From: Sphacelaria rigidula
Taxonomy: Eukaryota > Phaeophyceae > Sphacelariales
Assembly (NCBI GenBank): GCA_964200075.2
Contig: CAXNAA020000134.1
Span: 1-26,532, forward strand
Direction of reading: 5' to 3'
DNA length: 26,532 bases
The notes under the pieces are model-generated. The model saw only the letters and a program-made list of their open reading frames with translations. It had not been told where the DNA came from and made no database searches. This document shows positions 9,897-19,184 of the stretch, piece by piece. The position numbers were made by a program, and so were the translations under genes. Position 1 is the first letter of the stretch; each line of letters opens with the position of its first letter.

Positions 9897-9968
9897 GCGA
9901 GATCCCATCGTCGCTCGGACAGCTTGGGAGCCTGACAGCGCTTTACCTCACCGGGAACCAGCTCCAAG
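9897..9968 (+). CDS. Class 2 LRR exon 6
   Basis: 72 bp, same splice signals. The variable half reads GSLTALYLTGNQLQ, with Tyr at the exposed position between the central leucines. Confidence 0.8.
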
Positions 9969-10159
9969 GTGAGTTCGCAAAGCGAATCACGGTGTGGGGG
10001 AAACAGGGACGATATTCGAAGTGCCGAGAATGGCGCCAATTCGGATCCCGTTTGTGGCTTGTGGAACTGTGTCCCGTTCACGTGTAGGCGGGACACAGTT
10101 GTAGAAACGGTGGGAGACATGATGTGATTGTATCCATGCTCGCTCCCAACACCATGCAG

Positions 10160-10231
10160 GCGAGATCCCATCGTCGCTCGGACAGCTTGGGAGCCTGCAA
10201 AAGCTTGACCTCCGCGGAAACCAGCTCCACG
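10160..10231 (+). CDS. Class 2 LRR exon 7
   Basis: 72 bp, same splice signals. The variable half reads GSLQKLDLRGNQLH. The following intron has lost part of the right arm of the intron hairpin. Confidence 0.8.
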
Positions 10232-10420
10232 GTGAGTCTGTGAAGCGAATCATGGTGTGTGGAGAACCAGGGGCAATTTTCAAACTACCGAGAATGGCGC
10301 CGGTTCGGGCCCCGTTGTTGTCTTGCGGAGTTGTGTCCCGTCCACGTGTAGGCGCACGGTTTTAGAAACGGTGGGAGACATGATGTGTTTGTATCCACGC
10401 TCGTTTCCAACATCATGCAG

Positions 10421-10492
10421 GCAACATCCCATCGTCGCTCGGGCAGCTTGGGAGCCTGAAAGCGCTTTACCTCAGCGGAAACCAGCTCTACG
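10421..10492 (+). CDS. Class 2 LRR exon 8
   Basis: 72 bp, same splice signals. It starts GNIPSSLGQL, the only intact copy with Asn instead of Glu at the second position. The variable half reads GSLKALYLSGNQLY. The following intron lacks the left hairpin arm, so this unit is 255 bp. Confidence 0.8.
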
Positions 10493-10675
10493 GTGAGTTT
10501 GCGCAACGAATCATGGTGTGTAGGGAAACAGGGGCGATATTCGAAGTGCCAAGAATGACGCCAATTCGGATCCCGTTGTTGTTCTGTGGAACTCCACGAG
10601 TCGGCGGGACACAGCTGTAGAAACGGTGGGAGACATGATGTGATTGTATCCACGCTCGTTTCCAACACCATGCAG

Positions 10676-10747
10676 GCGAGATCCCATCGTCGCTCGGACA
10701 GCTTCAGAACCTGTACAGGCTCGACCTTCACACAAACCAGCTCAACG
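10676..10747 (+). CDS. Class 2 LRR exon 9
   Basis: 72 bp, same splice signals. The variable half reads QNLYRLDLHTNQLN, one of the most divergent concave-face combinations in the array. Confidence 0.8.
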
Positions 10748-10937
10748 GTGAGTCTGTGGAGCGAATCACGGTGTGTGGGGGCACGGGCGATATTCGAAGT
10801 GCCGAGAATGGCGCCGGTTCGAGTTCCGTTGGTGTCTTGCGGAACTGTGTATCGTCCACGTGTCGGCGGGACACAGCTGTAGAAACGGTGAGAGACACGA
10901 TGTGAATGTATCCACGCTCGTGTCCAAGAGCATGCAG

Positions 10938-10999
10938 GCGAGATCCCATCGTCGCTCGGATAGTCTAGGAACCTGCAGAGGCTTGACCTCAGCGGAAAC
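10938..10999 (+). pseudogene. Class 2 LRR exon 10, 5' part, with stop and insertion
   Basis: The first 62 bp of the exon are present. The codon for the constant Gln is TAG (10961-10963), so the frame closes at GEIPSSLG. The exon is then cut after CTCAGCGGAAAC by the LTR-type element starting at 11000. The remaining 10 bp lie at 15072-15081. Exon 10 is therefore doubly inactivated. Because every exon is symmetric in phase, skipping it would keep the frame of the rest. Confidence 0.8.
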
Positions 11000-11327
11000 T
11001 GAAGGCCTCTCGAAGGAGGTGCTCTGGACAGAGGGGAATGCGTAATAACTCTTCCTTATAAACCTCTTACATCCTTTACTCACTCAGCACCAACCGTGCG
11101 AGCTCCACGCGAGCTTCGCCCACATCACCGAAATATGTAGAATGCAGGTACAAAACATGAAGTGCCGTTGTTGGGGCGCACAGAACACCTCGTCTCCTAT
11201 GCGCCACATCTGATGATAACATAATACCTGTCCGCCCCGTACCTTTGATATACCGTCAACCTTCCGCGTAATGCACCCGAACTAATTCGAGTGCATGTGC
11301 ACTAGGGTTCAGGTCGGCAATGTTCTA
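11000..11327. repeat. Long terminal repeat, left copy
   Basis: It begins TGAAGGCCTCTCGAAGG and ends GGCAATGTTCTA. It aligns over its full length with 14733-15060 in the same orientation, with roughly 10% mismatches by eye, so the insertion is not recent. Confidence 0.8.
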
Positions 11328-12200
11328 AATTCTCATAGCTCCCCTGGTCATATCATCACGCAGGAAAATCTTATTTATATCCCATTAAAGTCAAACAATT
11401 ATCACAACACAAATGCCGTGAGGCTTGAAAGGTGTGGGCAATAGTCAAGCGACAAAGGCAAGCAACAAATAAGTACGCCCCCCTAATCCTATATATCCCT
11501 TTCTCATTTTCGGCAGTTCAAGAACCCATCGAAACTCGTGCCGTGTTTCCTCCATAATCCAATCACAAGAGGATACCTCATAATTCAAGTCCAATACATC
11601 AAATAAATATAAAAACTCGCCATTTGCCATGATCTATCAAAAAGATGATGTTCTCAAATCCACCGACCCCTGACCTCTTTTGTGACCACAGAACCTGTTT
11701 GGAAACACTTGAGTTTCATGTCGAAAATCAAACTCAGATGAAAAAACTACTTCAAACTATGTTGGGATCTCGGTGACTAGAAATCGAGACTGAATCACAA
11801 CAATCACACTCGAATCGAACTACGGCAACATACACGGTACAGTACAAAGTGTCATAACGCGATCACCACGTGAGATTCAGTTCATGAGCCTGAATTTTCA
11901 CGCGGTTTTGATGCGCGCCAGCTGTTTTTACGCAAAATAATCCCCAACAAATCTCAAAAAGCCTAATGAAGTATGCCAATTACTGTTGCAAATCTGATCC
12001 CATTAGTCAAATCACTGCAGTCGGACAGTAAAACTATTAATGCGCTTTCATTCAAGATCGAATAATTCAAAGCCTTATCCAAAATCAAAATTGCGCAATA
12101 ATGCATGAATCTACTATCAAACTGATGTGGTCGACAAGTAAACACTTGAAATGGCCACATTCGGAGTATACTATACACCAAAACCTATCTCCGGCCTCTG
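11328..12200. other. AT-rich non-coding interior of the LTR-type element
   Basis: I see no recognisable coding sequence. In the minus-strand orientation inferred from the gag-like frame, this would be the 3' untranslated part next to the downstream LTR. Confidence 0.45.
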
Positions 12201-12219
12201 CATTCTTCCATGGTCACGC

Positions 12220-12221
<2 letters not shown>

Positions 12222-12254
<33 letters not shown>

Positions 12255-12398
12255 CCCCCCCCCCCGCGACGCGGCCCGCGGAGGGGGGGGGGGGGGGGGC
12301 GGGGGGGGGNNNNNNNNNNGGAGTAATCAACCCACCAAAACCCCCCCCCCCCCCCTCCTTTCTTCCCTCGTCCCCCCCCCCCCCCCCCCCCCCCCCGG
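12222..12398. other. Assembly gap with artefactual homopolymers
   Basis: Long C and G runs surround ten N bases (12310-12319). Runs of this length next to a gap usually reflect unresolved low-complexity sequence, so bases and lengths here should not be trusted. Confidence 0.8.
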
Positions 12399-12421
12399 GT
12401 TCATCGGATCGGCACTGCACC

Positions 12422-12552
12422 CTTGCTCCACTCCATCGGCATCGCTCCCCTGCTCCATCCCACCGCCACCGCTCCCCTGCTCCACTCCACCGCCACCGCT
12501 CCCCTGCTCCACTCCACCGCCACCGCCCCCCTCCTCCATTTCACTGGCACCG
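12422..12552. repeat. 27-bp minisatellite, about five units
   Basis: The unit is CTGCTCCACT followed by CCACCGCCACCGCTCCC. The first and last units are diverged. It lies between the gap and the proline/alanine-rich minus-strand frame. Confidence 0.75.
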
Positions 12553-13607
12553 ACGACGCCACGCGTGAACATGTGTTGCCGACTGTGTTGGTGGTAGCGG
12601 CAGTGGTGTTGGCATCAGTTGCATCGGACTCGGAGTCGTTGCCGATGGCTGCGGTGGTGTCGTGAGAAATGATAGTAGCGTCGGCGCAGTAGTAGCGGGA
12701 AAAAATAGGTGTTGTGGTGCGGCGGCGGGTGGAAATGACGGTACCGGATGCGCAGCGGTAGTAGAAATATGTCGTCGTGTCGCGGCGGTGAATATAGATG
12801 GTGGTGACGGCGGTGCAGCAGTAGCGGGAAAATATAGGTGTTGTGGCGCGGCGGCGGGCGAAAATGAAGATTGCGGCGGCGCAGACGTTGGAAGCGGCTT
12901 GGATTCTATTGCGTGAATCAGCGGCTGCGGGGATGCCGGCGGGTAGGCGACGGTACTAGTTTCACAACCCCCCCTTCCGACTCCCACGTCGCCCGACCGA
13001 TGCGTCACTGTCGGAAACATTATCAACTGCGACATAAAAAAAACGATTTTTCAGCGATCCTACCCTGCTCTTCAATAGTTCCAACTCAGCATGTGCTGTG
13101 TTCACTGTACCGTGAAGGATTTCTGTCTCTATTTCGGACATCGCAAAAAGCATACCACGCTGGATCTCATAATCCGAGGACGATCTGCGCATAGCGCCTG
13201 TTGGCATCGAACTTTGAAATTACCGTACCATACTGTATCTCTTATGTCTTATCACGTTTGCCTTGCTCAGAAAAAAATGAAGGTGATTCCCCTGACGCCA
13301 TTCTCAAACTTGTCCACGCCTGTTCGAGGCGAGCTTTCTCAGCAGTGGAGGAAACAAAATAGTGCCACCCTTCGCTGGGTGAGCCAGATTGCCACATGCT
13401 CCACAATGTGGGGTGCGTTATTTTTCCAAGATAATCGTCATGAACTCGTTGAGCCTTTTCTACTGCCTCGTATTCGTGCTGCCTTTCGAACTCCTCTTCC
13501 GTCTCATGAAACACGCGAATAGGTGCCAGTACAAAAAGGGCATCACGGCATTTCTCGATGCGGAAGTATCCACACATGTAATAGGAAGCCCCATGCGCCG
13601 GGTGCAT
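12541..13607 (-). pseudogene. Decayed gag-like gene of the LTR-type element
   Basis: Three minus-strand open frames follow one another in different phases: 13607-13242, 13207-12962 and 13035-12541. The first includes DALFVLAP, then THPTLWSMWQS, then ARLEQAWTSLRMASGE and FFSEQ. The second includes SDYEIQRGMLFA. This order resembles the UBN2-type Gag of Ty1/copia elements (a capsid-forming protein), judged from memory. The third frame is Pro/Ala-rich with two copies of a PAAAPQHL-FPAT motif, about 130 bp apart, and could be a repetitive tail. Frameshifts and a stop separate the parts. I see no zinc knuckle, protease, integrase or reverse transcriptase. Confidence 0.45.
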
Positions 13608-13649
13608 TGTCGGGGAAGTTGTAGGCCAGTCATGACCAGTTGAGACCAG

Positions 13650-14732
13650 GTGTCACTTATGAAATTAATTCACACATATTTTCCCACTCACACACATACA
13701 CACAGAAAAACACACGCACCGCACGCACTGAACGAAGTGAGGTAGTCAATCTTAGGGAAATCGCTCAGAAAAACGACACGTCATAATCTCATCTCTTCGC
13801 CACGCAAGAAAACATGTGCCCCCCTCAGATACCTACTGCAACCATGACATCGGGTATACCTCAAATAAGAGAACTAAGCTCTCATTCGTATTTCCCCTGT
13901 ACGTCATGATCCAATCTCAATATCCATTACCCTTGCATCCAAGCCGATGCACAGTTGTAATCCGTGAGCGTAAGTATATTCGATTAACATGTGCACGTGG
14001 AACACCCGAAACTTCGAGTTGAGACTCTCCCCTGTTGTCAACGATTCGTCCCATGGGTGAATACTGTTGTTGCTGCGTACCCGTACAACGTTCGTGCGGC
14101 TCTTTGCCCCTGCATGTAATGATCTTACCTAGTTTCGGGAAAAACTCGTGGGTTGCTTTGACGATCTCGGTTGTTGACTGTACTAGTCTGCACAGGGTTG
14201 CTCTGCGCGCCCGTATCAAAATGTATGGTTCTCTCTCTCTCTCATACTCTGCAATCGCCTCACCATTTAGCAGCTTCTATGAGTTCCGCCTGCTTCACTT
14301 CCATGAGCCGCAACTTCTCTGTTGATATTTTTCTGTGCTTGCTTCCTTTGTGGTAGCCATTGCTTAACTGTAACTCCGCTCAAACGTATACTCAATCCCT
14401 TGTGAAATCAGGTCTATTTCCCTTGTGAGTATACAGCCGAAAACATTCTTCGACCTTATGGTATTTGTTTTGCACATCTATCTTGTGATGTGCTTTACTG
14501 CACTAGAACGCTGAACGCGCGAGTTCTGCTGCTGTTCTGCTCAGCTGTATCAGATGCTAACTGCGTAACTTTCAAACTTCTGCTTCAAATTCTTCTCTCG
14601 TGCTCGATAGCACTAAAGATAAAACGCTCTGCGCGTGAACCTCTCTCAAGCTTAAATGCTCCCCTCTGCTTATTGACTGGAATCAGTTTTGCTTCAATCT
14701 GACCGGTGGAGCTCTTCGTATCGCTCGCGTAA
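13650..14732. other. Non-coding interior of the LTR-type element, upstream part
   Basis: In the minus-strand orientation this is the leader between the 5' LTR and gag. It has a CA-rich stretch at about 13687-13715 and a CT run at about 14230-14242. I found no convincing coding sequence and no obvious tRNA primer-binding site next to the LTR. Confidence 0.4.
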
Positions 14733-15060
14733 TGAAGGCCTCTCGAAGGAGGTGCTCTGGACAGAGGGGAATGTTTAATAACTCTTCTGCATTAACCTCT
14801 TATACCCTTTGCTCACCCAGAACCAACCGTGCAAGCTCCACGTGAGCTGCGCCCACACCACCAAAACATGTAGAGTGCAGGTACAAAACATCAAGTGCCG
14901 CTGTCGGGGCGCACAGAACACTTCGTCTCCTACGCGACACATCTGATGATAACACAATACCTGTCCGCCCCGTACCTTTGATACATCGTCAACCTTCCAC
15001 GCAATGTACCCGAACTAATTCGAGTACATGTGCACTAGGGTTCAGGTCGGCAATATTCTA
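14733..15060. repeat. Long terminal repeat, right copy
   Basis: It begins TGAAGGCCTCTCGAAGG and ends GGCAATATTCTA. It has the same length, 328 bp, as the left copy. Two further bases, AT, precede the second copy of AGCGGAAAC. Confidence 0.8.
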
Positions 15061-15071
15061 ATAGCGGAAAC

Positions 15072-15081
15072 CAGCTCAGCG
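15072..15081 (+). pseudogene. Class 2 LRR exon 10, last 10 bp
   Basis: CAGCTCAGCG followed by GTGAGTCTG completes the 72 bp begun at 10938 once the element and one 9-bp duplication are removed. The intron then continues to 15208. Confidence 0.8.
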
Positions 15082-15299
15082 GTGAGTCTGAGAAACGAAT
15101 CATGTGTGGGGAAGAAGGGGCGATACTCGAACTCCCAAGAATGGCGACAATTCGGGTGCCATTGGTGGCTTGTGGGACTGTCCCGTCCACGTGTAGGCGG
15201 GACACAGTTATGGGTAGGAATGGGGGCGATTTGGGGTACTATATTCCTGGAAAGTGCAAGGTGAACGCTATATTTCGTCAGAAGAGGTCCGTAATCCAA

Positions 15300-16676
15300 C
15301 GAACCGTATCAACGGAAAATGCACGCGTCACCTGAAAATAACGATCTGACTCATATGAAATGATCTTTTTTTCTAGTACATTTATTCAAGCCTGGGACTG
15401 GTCGGTGTTGAGGTGATTTTGTTCCTCCGGATAGCTCGCTCTAGATCACTAGGTGTTGGTGCACTAGCTAGTGTCCTGCTTCTGTCTGTACCACTCGGGA
15501 AGCACACGCCCTCGGGCTGCCACCACACATTCACCGTCATTGTGAAAATAACAAGACAAGAACACGAACAGCAGCAGTTGTGGCCGCCACACACCAACGT
15601 ATCTGCAGCGAAAGGCATGCCTGACCTAGTGCTAGAACAAGAAAGTACCGAAACTTGGAGACCATGAGCAGCAGCGTTGTGCATGTGAAAACTACTGAGA
15701 ACGATGTTGATTATTTTGGTCATGGCATGAGTGGAAGGAATCCCATCTTGTCAGTCGCTTAGGCACGATCTGGTACACTCTGTCCAGATCAACATCTTCA
15801 ACGTCATTTTTTTTCTGTTTTCAAAATCTCGTACGGGACGAAGTTGGACAAACGTGACAAAAAACAATTGTGAGGACGACAGAGACGGGATGGATGGTGA
15901 TAAGGGAGGGGGCAACGCTCCTCAAAAAAGTGAATTGATTAATTACCGACTGCGCTCCTTCCCGCCCGTGTAGTGTCCCGTTTCAACAACAAGTTGGCTA
16001 AAGTCGCATAGCTCACATGTTATTTGCAGTATGTACAGGCAGTCACGTGAAACATCGTTGCTCTGCCGACCCGGTCATGCATGGCTCGTGCGTCATCGAA
16101 AATAAAACCGCTCTAGACGCCTTGGGTCCTGCCTCGAAACCGTCTGTCACGGTTCATCAGATTGCTGCATCTCTCCGACATATGCAGCACAGGGCAAGGC
16201 GTCATCCACGCGGTATCCAGTACACCCTGAAATCAATCCAAAGTGGATGACACGATGTCTTCAGCATTATTTAGGCCGTTTCTTCCGGGCCGTTTTTCCT
16301 CCATTGGTTATAGTCTGATATGGCAATAACATAATTAGCGAGGTCGGCTAATCATGCATCGACTATGCTTTTGACAGCGTTTTTTACGAAACCTGCGGAC
16401 ATTTGACTGATGGAACAAAGTCAAACACTTCGTGTATATACTGAATATATGAAGATCGAAAACATCAATTCCGGTCAGCTGGCATGTTCGAAAACCCTAC
16501 TCGCTCGATATCACACCATACGACGGTGAGATTCACCTACCACGATTGTAAGCATGCGAACAGCAATCGAAACGACGGTTCCCGGTTGGAAGCACCATGT
16601 TACGGACAGTTGGTATCGGCGGCCTCTGGCTTGTCCGTGCACTAGTTCGTTTTTACTATTGCCTCAATTGCGTAGG
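15300..16676. other. Interior of the 3.8-kb element, left part
   Basis: Open frames at 15382-15723 (-) and 15413-15667 (+) overlap each other and show no domain. A repeat unit (R1) lies at about 16019-16150. I see no recognisable transposase. Confidence 0.35.
16019..16150 (+). repeat. Dispersed repeat R1
   Basis: It shares TTTGCAGTATGTAC, GGCAGTCAC and GCTCTGCCGACCCG, then CGCCTTGG, with R2 at about 17276-17400. Confidence 0.6.
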
Positions 16677-16997
16677 TTACCATGATCGCTGTACACACGC
16701 TGTGCACGCATCTTCAAGTGTCGGGGAATGAACATAGAACTTAGCTACGTCAAACAAACATGCGACATACTTATTTATGTATGGTTTGACTGTGTATACT
16801 GGCTCACCGTTATCGAACAGCAAAACGTAGAATGATGACCGCAAACGGTATTCAGCACAAGGGATGATCAGTTTAACGCAGAACAGCTCATCCTGCATGT
16901 CAGGGTGTCTTGAGCACAGCTTCAGGGCGATGGTTTTCTCTTGTGTAGTAGTCTTGACTGCCTCAATACATTCACATAAGCTCGTAGCTCGTTTTGC
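16677..16997 (-). CDS. Unrecognised coding-like ORF inside the 3.8-kb element
   Basis: The frame is open for about 106 codons between a TGA near 16998 and the stop at 16677. The first ATG is at 16898 (73 codons). The translation has a protein-like composition with alternating hydrophobic and charged residues, for example SFYVLLFDNGEPVYTVKPY and LFDVAKFYV, and no low complexity. I do not recognise the family. It could be an exon of a transposase of the surrounding element or a captured host exon. No splice sites were established. Confidence 0.25.
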   Translation of the reverse strand, partial: AKRATSLCECIEAVKTTTQEKTIALKLCSRHPDMQDELFCVKLIIPCAEYRLRSSFYVLLFDNGEPVYTVKPYINKYVACLFDVAKFYVHSPTLEDACTACVQRSW

Positions 16998-17275
16998 TCA
17001 CGTAGAGAGTGAACCCAAGGGGGGCGCCGGTGTTTGGTAACCACGGCGCGCAGGGAGGCGTGTCTGTAACCGTTACAAACGGATACCCTCCCTCTCCTTT
17101 AGTTAGAATACCCATAGGTCACATCAACTAGCCGTCTGAGCCCGCCAGTCGAATAGCTGGGTTCATCCTCGTACTACCCTTCCACCATTACGCCGCGTTC
17201 CAGAACATTAGTTGGTGCAAAAAAATAACATTGGTCGAAGATTCAAGTTGGCGCAAATCGCACGGTTTACATATT

Positions 17276-17630
17276 GTTTGCAGTATGTACGGGCAGTCAC
17301 TTAGAACATTGTGGCTCTGCCGACCCGAGCATACATAGTGCGTAGTCTAAAGTATAAATCGCTCTTCGCGCCTTGGCTTCTCCCCTGGAACCCTCAGACA
17401 CAGCAGACGGAGCTAACGTGTGACCTCACCCTCTGCAACTCAATACATGAAGGGTACTCGCTGTTCAAAGGCGAATCTGCTCTATGTGCACAGTCGTACA
17501 GAACGAAGGAGCACCTGATGGCACGCCACAAAGTGAAATGCCGACATACACTGCTCGCCATAAGGAGAAAAACATGCAGCCCAAAACAAAGCTTGTTGAA
17601 CGTCGCATAGTTTGCATCTCATTTTTATAT
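17276..17630 (+). repeat. Dispersed repeat R2
   Basis: Its first 125 bp match R1 and its later part matches R3. GATACTCGCTGTTCAAAGGCGAA in R3 corresponds to GGTACTCGCTGTTCAAAGGCGAA here, and both go on through an ACAGAAC-AA and GGCACGC region. The open frame 17311-17610 spans it, but R3 does not preserve the frame, so it is probably not coding. Confidence 0.6.
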
Positions 17631-17644
17631 TATTCATCCTTTTG

Positions 17645-17746
17645 GAGCCCATTGACGATTTTTGTTTTTGTGAATCGGCATCATTTTCAGTCATTTTCAA
17701 GTCAAAATCATGCCGATTCACAAAAAAGAAAAGCGTCAATGGGTTC
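17645..17746. mobile_element. 102-bp hairpin MITE, copy 1
   Basis: The arms pair as AGCCCATTGACGATTTTTG with the inverse of the right end, ACCCATTGACGCTTTTC, and TGTGAATCGGCATCATTTT with its counterpart. A second copy lies at 20603-20704. It is non-coding. Confidence 0.75.
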
Positions 17747-17809
17747 GGTCGATAGCATATGCAGACAGTTACTAAATACATGACCACAGTCGCCAGCAGA
17801 TGTAAGAAG

Positions 17810-18247
17810 ACGGGATCTTACGAACTGGGGATGGATTTTTTACTAGGAATGAGAAACCCGGAGAAATAAAATCTTCGTATCCACACCAAATCTTCAAAAT
17901 ATGGTTTCATTCTTTCACCTACTGATAGCTTTTGACAACTACTACGCGTCGAAAAAAATATAACCTCGATAACACAAATGTTGGGGTCTTCGGTGGGAAA
18001 CGAATTTTGGGGAATTCTGGGTGTCCGAACGGACGCCAAAATGGTTCCGAAATTGGTGTTTCACCTAGGACCGCAACATTTCGGAGATCGAAATCCAAAT
18101 TTCTGTGGCATGTATCAGTTATCAATAGCTATTAGTAGGTGAAGAAAAAGAACCACATTTCGAAGATTTGGTGTGGATACGAATATTTTTATTCTCCGGG
18201 TCTCTCATCCCCCCAAAAAGATCCATCCCCAATTTGTAATATCCCGT
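17810..18247. mobile_element. 438-bp foldback element
   Basis: Arms of about 135 bp are inverted copies, separated by a unique centre. Left blocks include ACGGGATCTTAC, GGGGATGGAT, and TTCGTATCCACACCAAATCTTC, which recurs inverted as GAAGATTTGGTGTGGATACGAA. It lies between R2 and R3 and has no coding capacity. The target duplication is unclear. Confidence 0.75.
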
Positions 18248-18500
18248 GTTTAAGGCAGTGCACTCACTAAAATCGCTCTCGACGCCTTGGCTTCTGCACT
18301 TGAGTCCTGACACAAAGCAGTCGCCAGCTTTGTCTTTCTTCTGTGAACTCTCCCTCTATAATTCGACACGTGAAAGGATACTCGCTGTTCAAAGGCGAAA
18401 CCGCCCTTTGTGCAGAGCCGCACAGAACAAAGCATCGCCCGGTGGCACGCAACCAAACTGCATGTCGTCACAACTACCTGCTTTCGGCAAGAAACAAACT
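18248..18500 (+). repeat. Dispersed repeat R3
   Basis: It corresponds to the middle and end of R2: CGCCTTGGCTTCT, then CTCGCTGTTCAAAGGCGAA, then ACAGAACAAAGCA and GGTGGCACGC. It is considerably diverged. Confidence 0.6.
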
Positions 18501-19049
18501 AGCGCACCGATTTTTGGAATTTTCCATCTTCGACCTCGAAAGACGCTACTGACCCTCAACCCAAACGTGCCGATCGCGCAACGCTTCGATCTCGGCAACA
18601 GAGCGGGGGATGGGACAGCAGTTGCTTGCGTGCGCTTCCCACACACCCAAGCTAGGTCTCCGAGTAAACTTTCTGCGTTCGCGCGTGATACTGAGTCGCA
18701 AAAAAACAAAAAAACTAGCATAAGATGTTATTGGCTTTGAGGGGGGGGTTCTGGTCCGCTGTTGCGACTTGACCTAAATGTGTAACCAAATTCTCTTGCT
18801 GTTGTGTGTATGCGGGGGGCTGTGGAGTGCCGTAGGCTGGCTTGCTTCCTGTGTCGAGAACCGCGCGATCTTCAATGCTGCAGCTTTCCAATACTTAACC
18901 AAGTTAATAAGTGATTATGCATGTGTTCTGTTCGTGATGGTCTCGGCACAGGTCCGACCATCTACCGACGTGTTCATTATTCCTCCGCGTTATTTTTGAC
19001 TATAAATTTGGTGTAGATATTTGGTCGTAAGGGCCCCATTCCTACCCCT
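18501..19049. other. Interior of the 3.8-kb element, right part
   Basis: I recognise no gene. An open frame at 18246-18740 (+) runs from R3 into this part without any known motif. Confidence 0.35.
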
Positions 19050-19112
19050 AAGTGGTAAGATGCTGGGAGACATGATGTGATACGATCTACGCTCGTTTCC
19101 AACACCATGCAG

Positions 19113-19184
19113 GCGAAATCCCATCATCGCTCGGACAGCTTGGGAACCTGCTTTGGCTTTACCTCCGCACAAACCGGCTCAGCG
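19113..19184 (+). CDS. Class 2 LRR exon 11
   Basis: 72 bp after ACCATGCAG and before GTGAGT. The constant half is GEIPSSLGQL (Glu codon GAA) and the variable half reads GNLLWLYLRTNRLS, with Trp on the exposed face. It belongs to the same array as exons 1-10 once the insertions are removed. Confidence 0.8.

Larger units (their letters stand above)
11000..15061 (-). mobile_element. LTR-type retroelement inserted in LRR exon 10
   Basis: Two direct repeats of 328 bp (11000-11327 and 14733-15060) enclose 3.4 kb. The nine bases AGCGGAAAC occur directly left of the element (10991-10999) and, after AT at 15061-15062, again at 15063-15071. On the minus strand the interior contains a decayed copia-type gag-like frame and, beside the downstream LTR, a purine-rich stretch containing AGGGGAGC. 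No pol domain is present, so it is non-autonomous. A 9-bp duplication and TG...TA ends are unusual for an LTR element, which normally has 4-6 bp and TG...CA. Confidence 0.75.
15209..19050. mobile_element. 3.8-kb terminal-inverted-repeat element in an array intron
   Basis: The left end reads TATGGGTAGGAATGGGGGC and the inverse of the right end reads TAGGGGTAGGAATGGGGCC. The trinucleotide AGT flanks both sides (15206-15208 and 19051-19053). The intron that is cut here resumes in register after 19053. A 3-bp duplication occurs in PIF/Harbinger and CACTA-type DNA transposons, but neither the ends nor a transposase are recognisable, so the superfamily is open. The insertion site is at the edge of the right arm of the intron hairpin. 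Smaller elements are nested inside. Confidence 0.65.

Noticed and set aside
9177-10735. Long minus-strand and + strand ORFs across the LRR array (100-175 codons)
   Set aside because: They run through exons and introns alike and repeat with the array. They are by-products of the GC-rich repeat unit, not proteins.
8581-11000. Regularly spaced repeats that could suggest a CRISPR array
   Set aside because: The period is about 262 bp, both the repeated and the variable parts are exon or intron, and the variable part encodes LRR residues with splice sites. Nothing resembles 20-50 bp repeats with unique spacers.
12101-12597. Proline-rich ORFs on the + strand around the gap
   Set aside because: They consist of translated homopolymer and minisatellite and pass through N bases.
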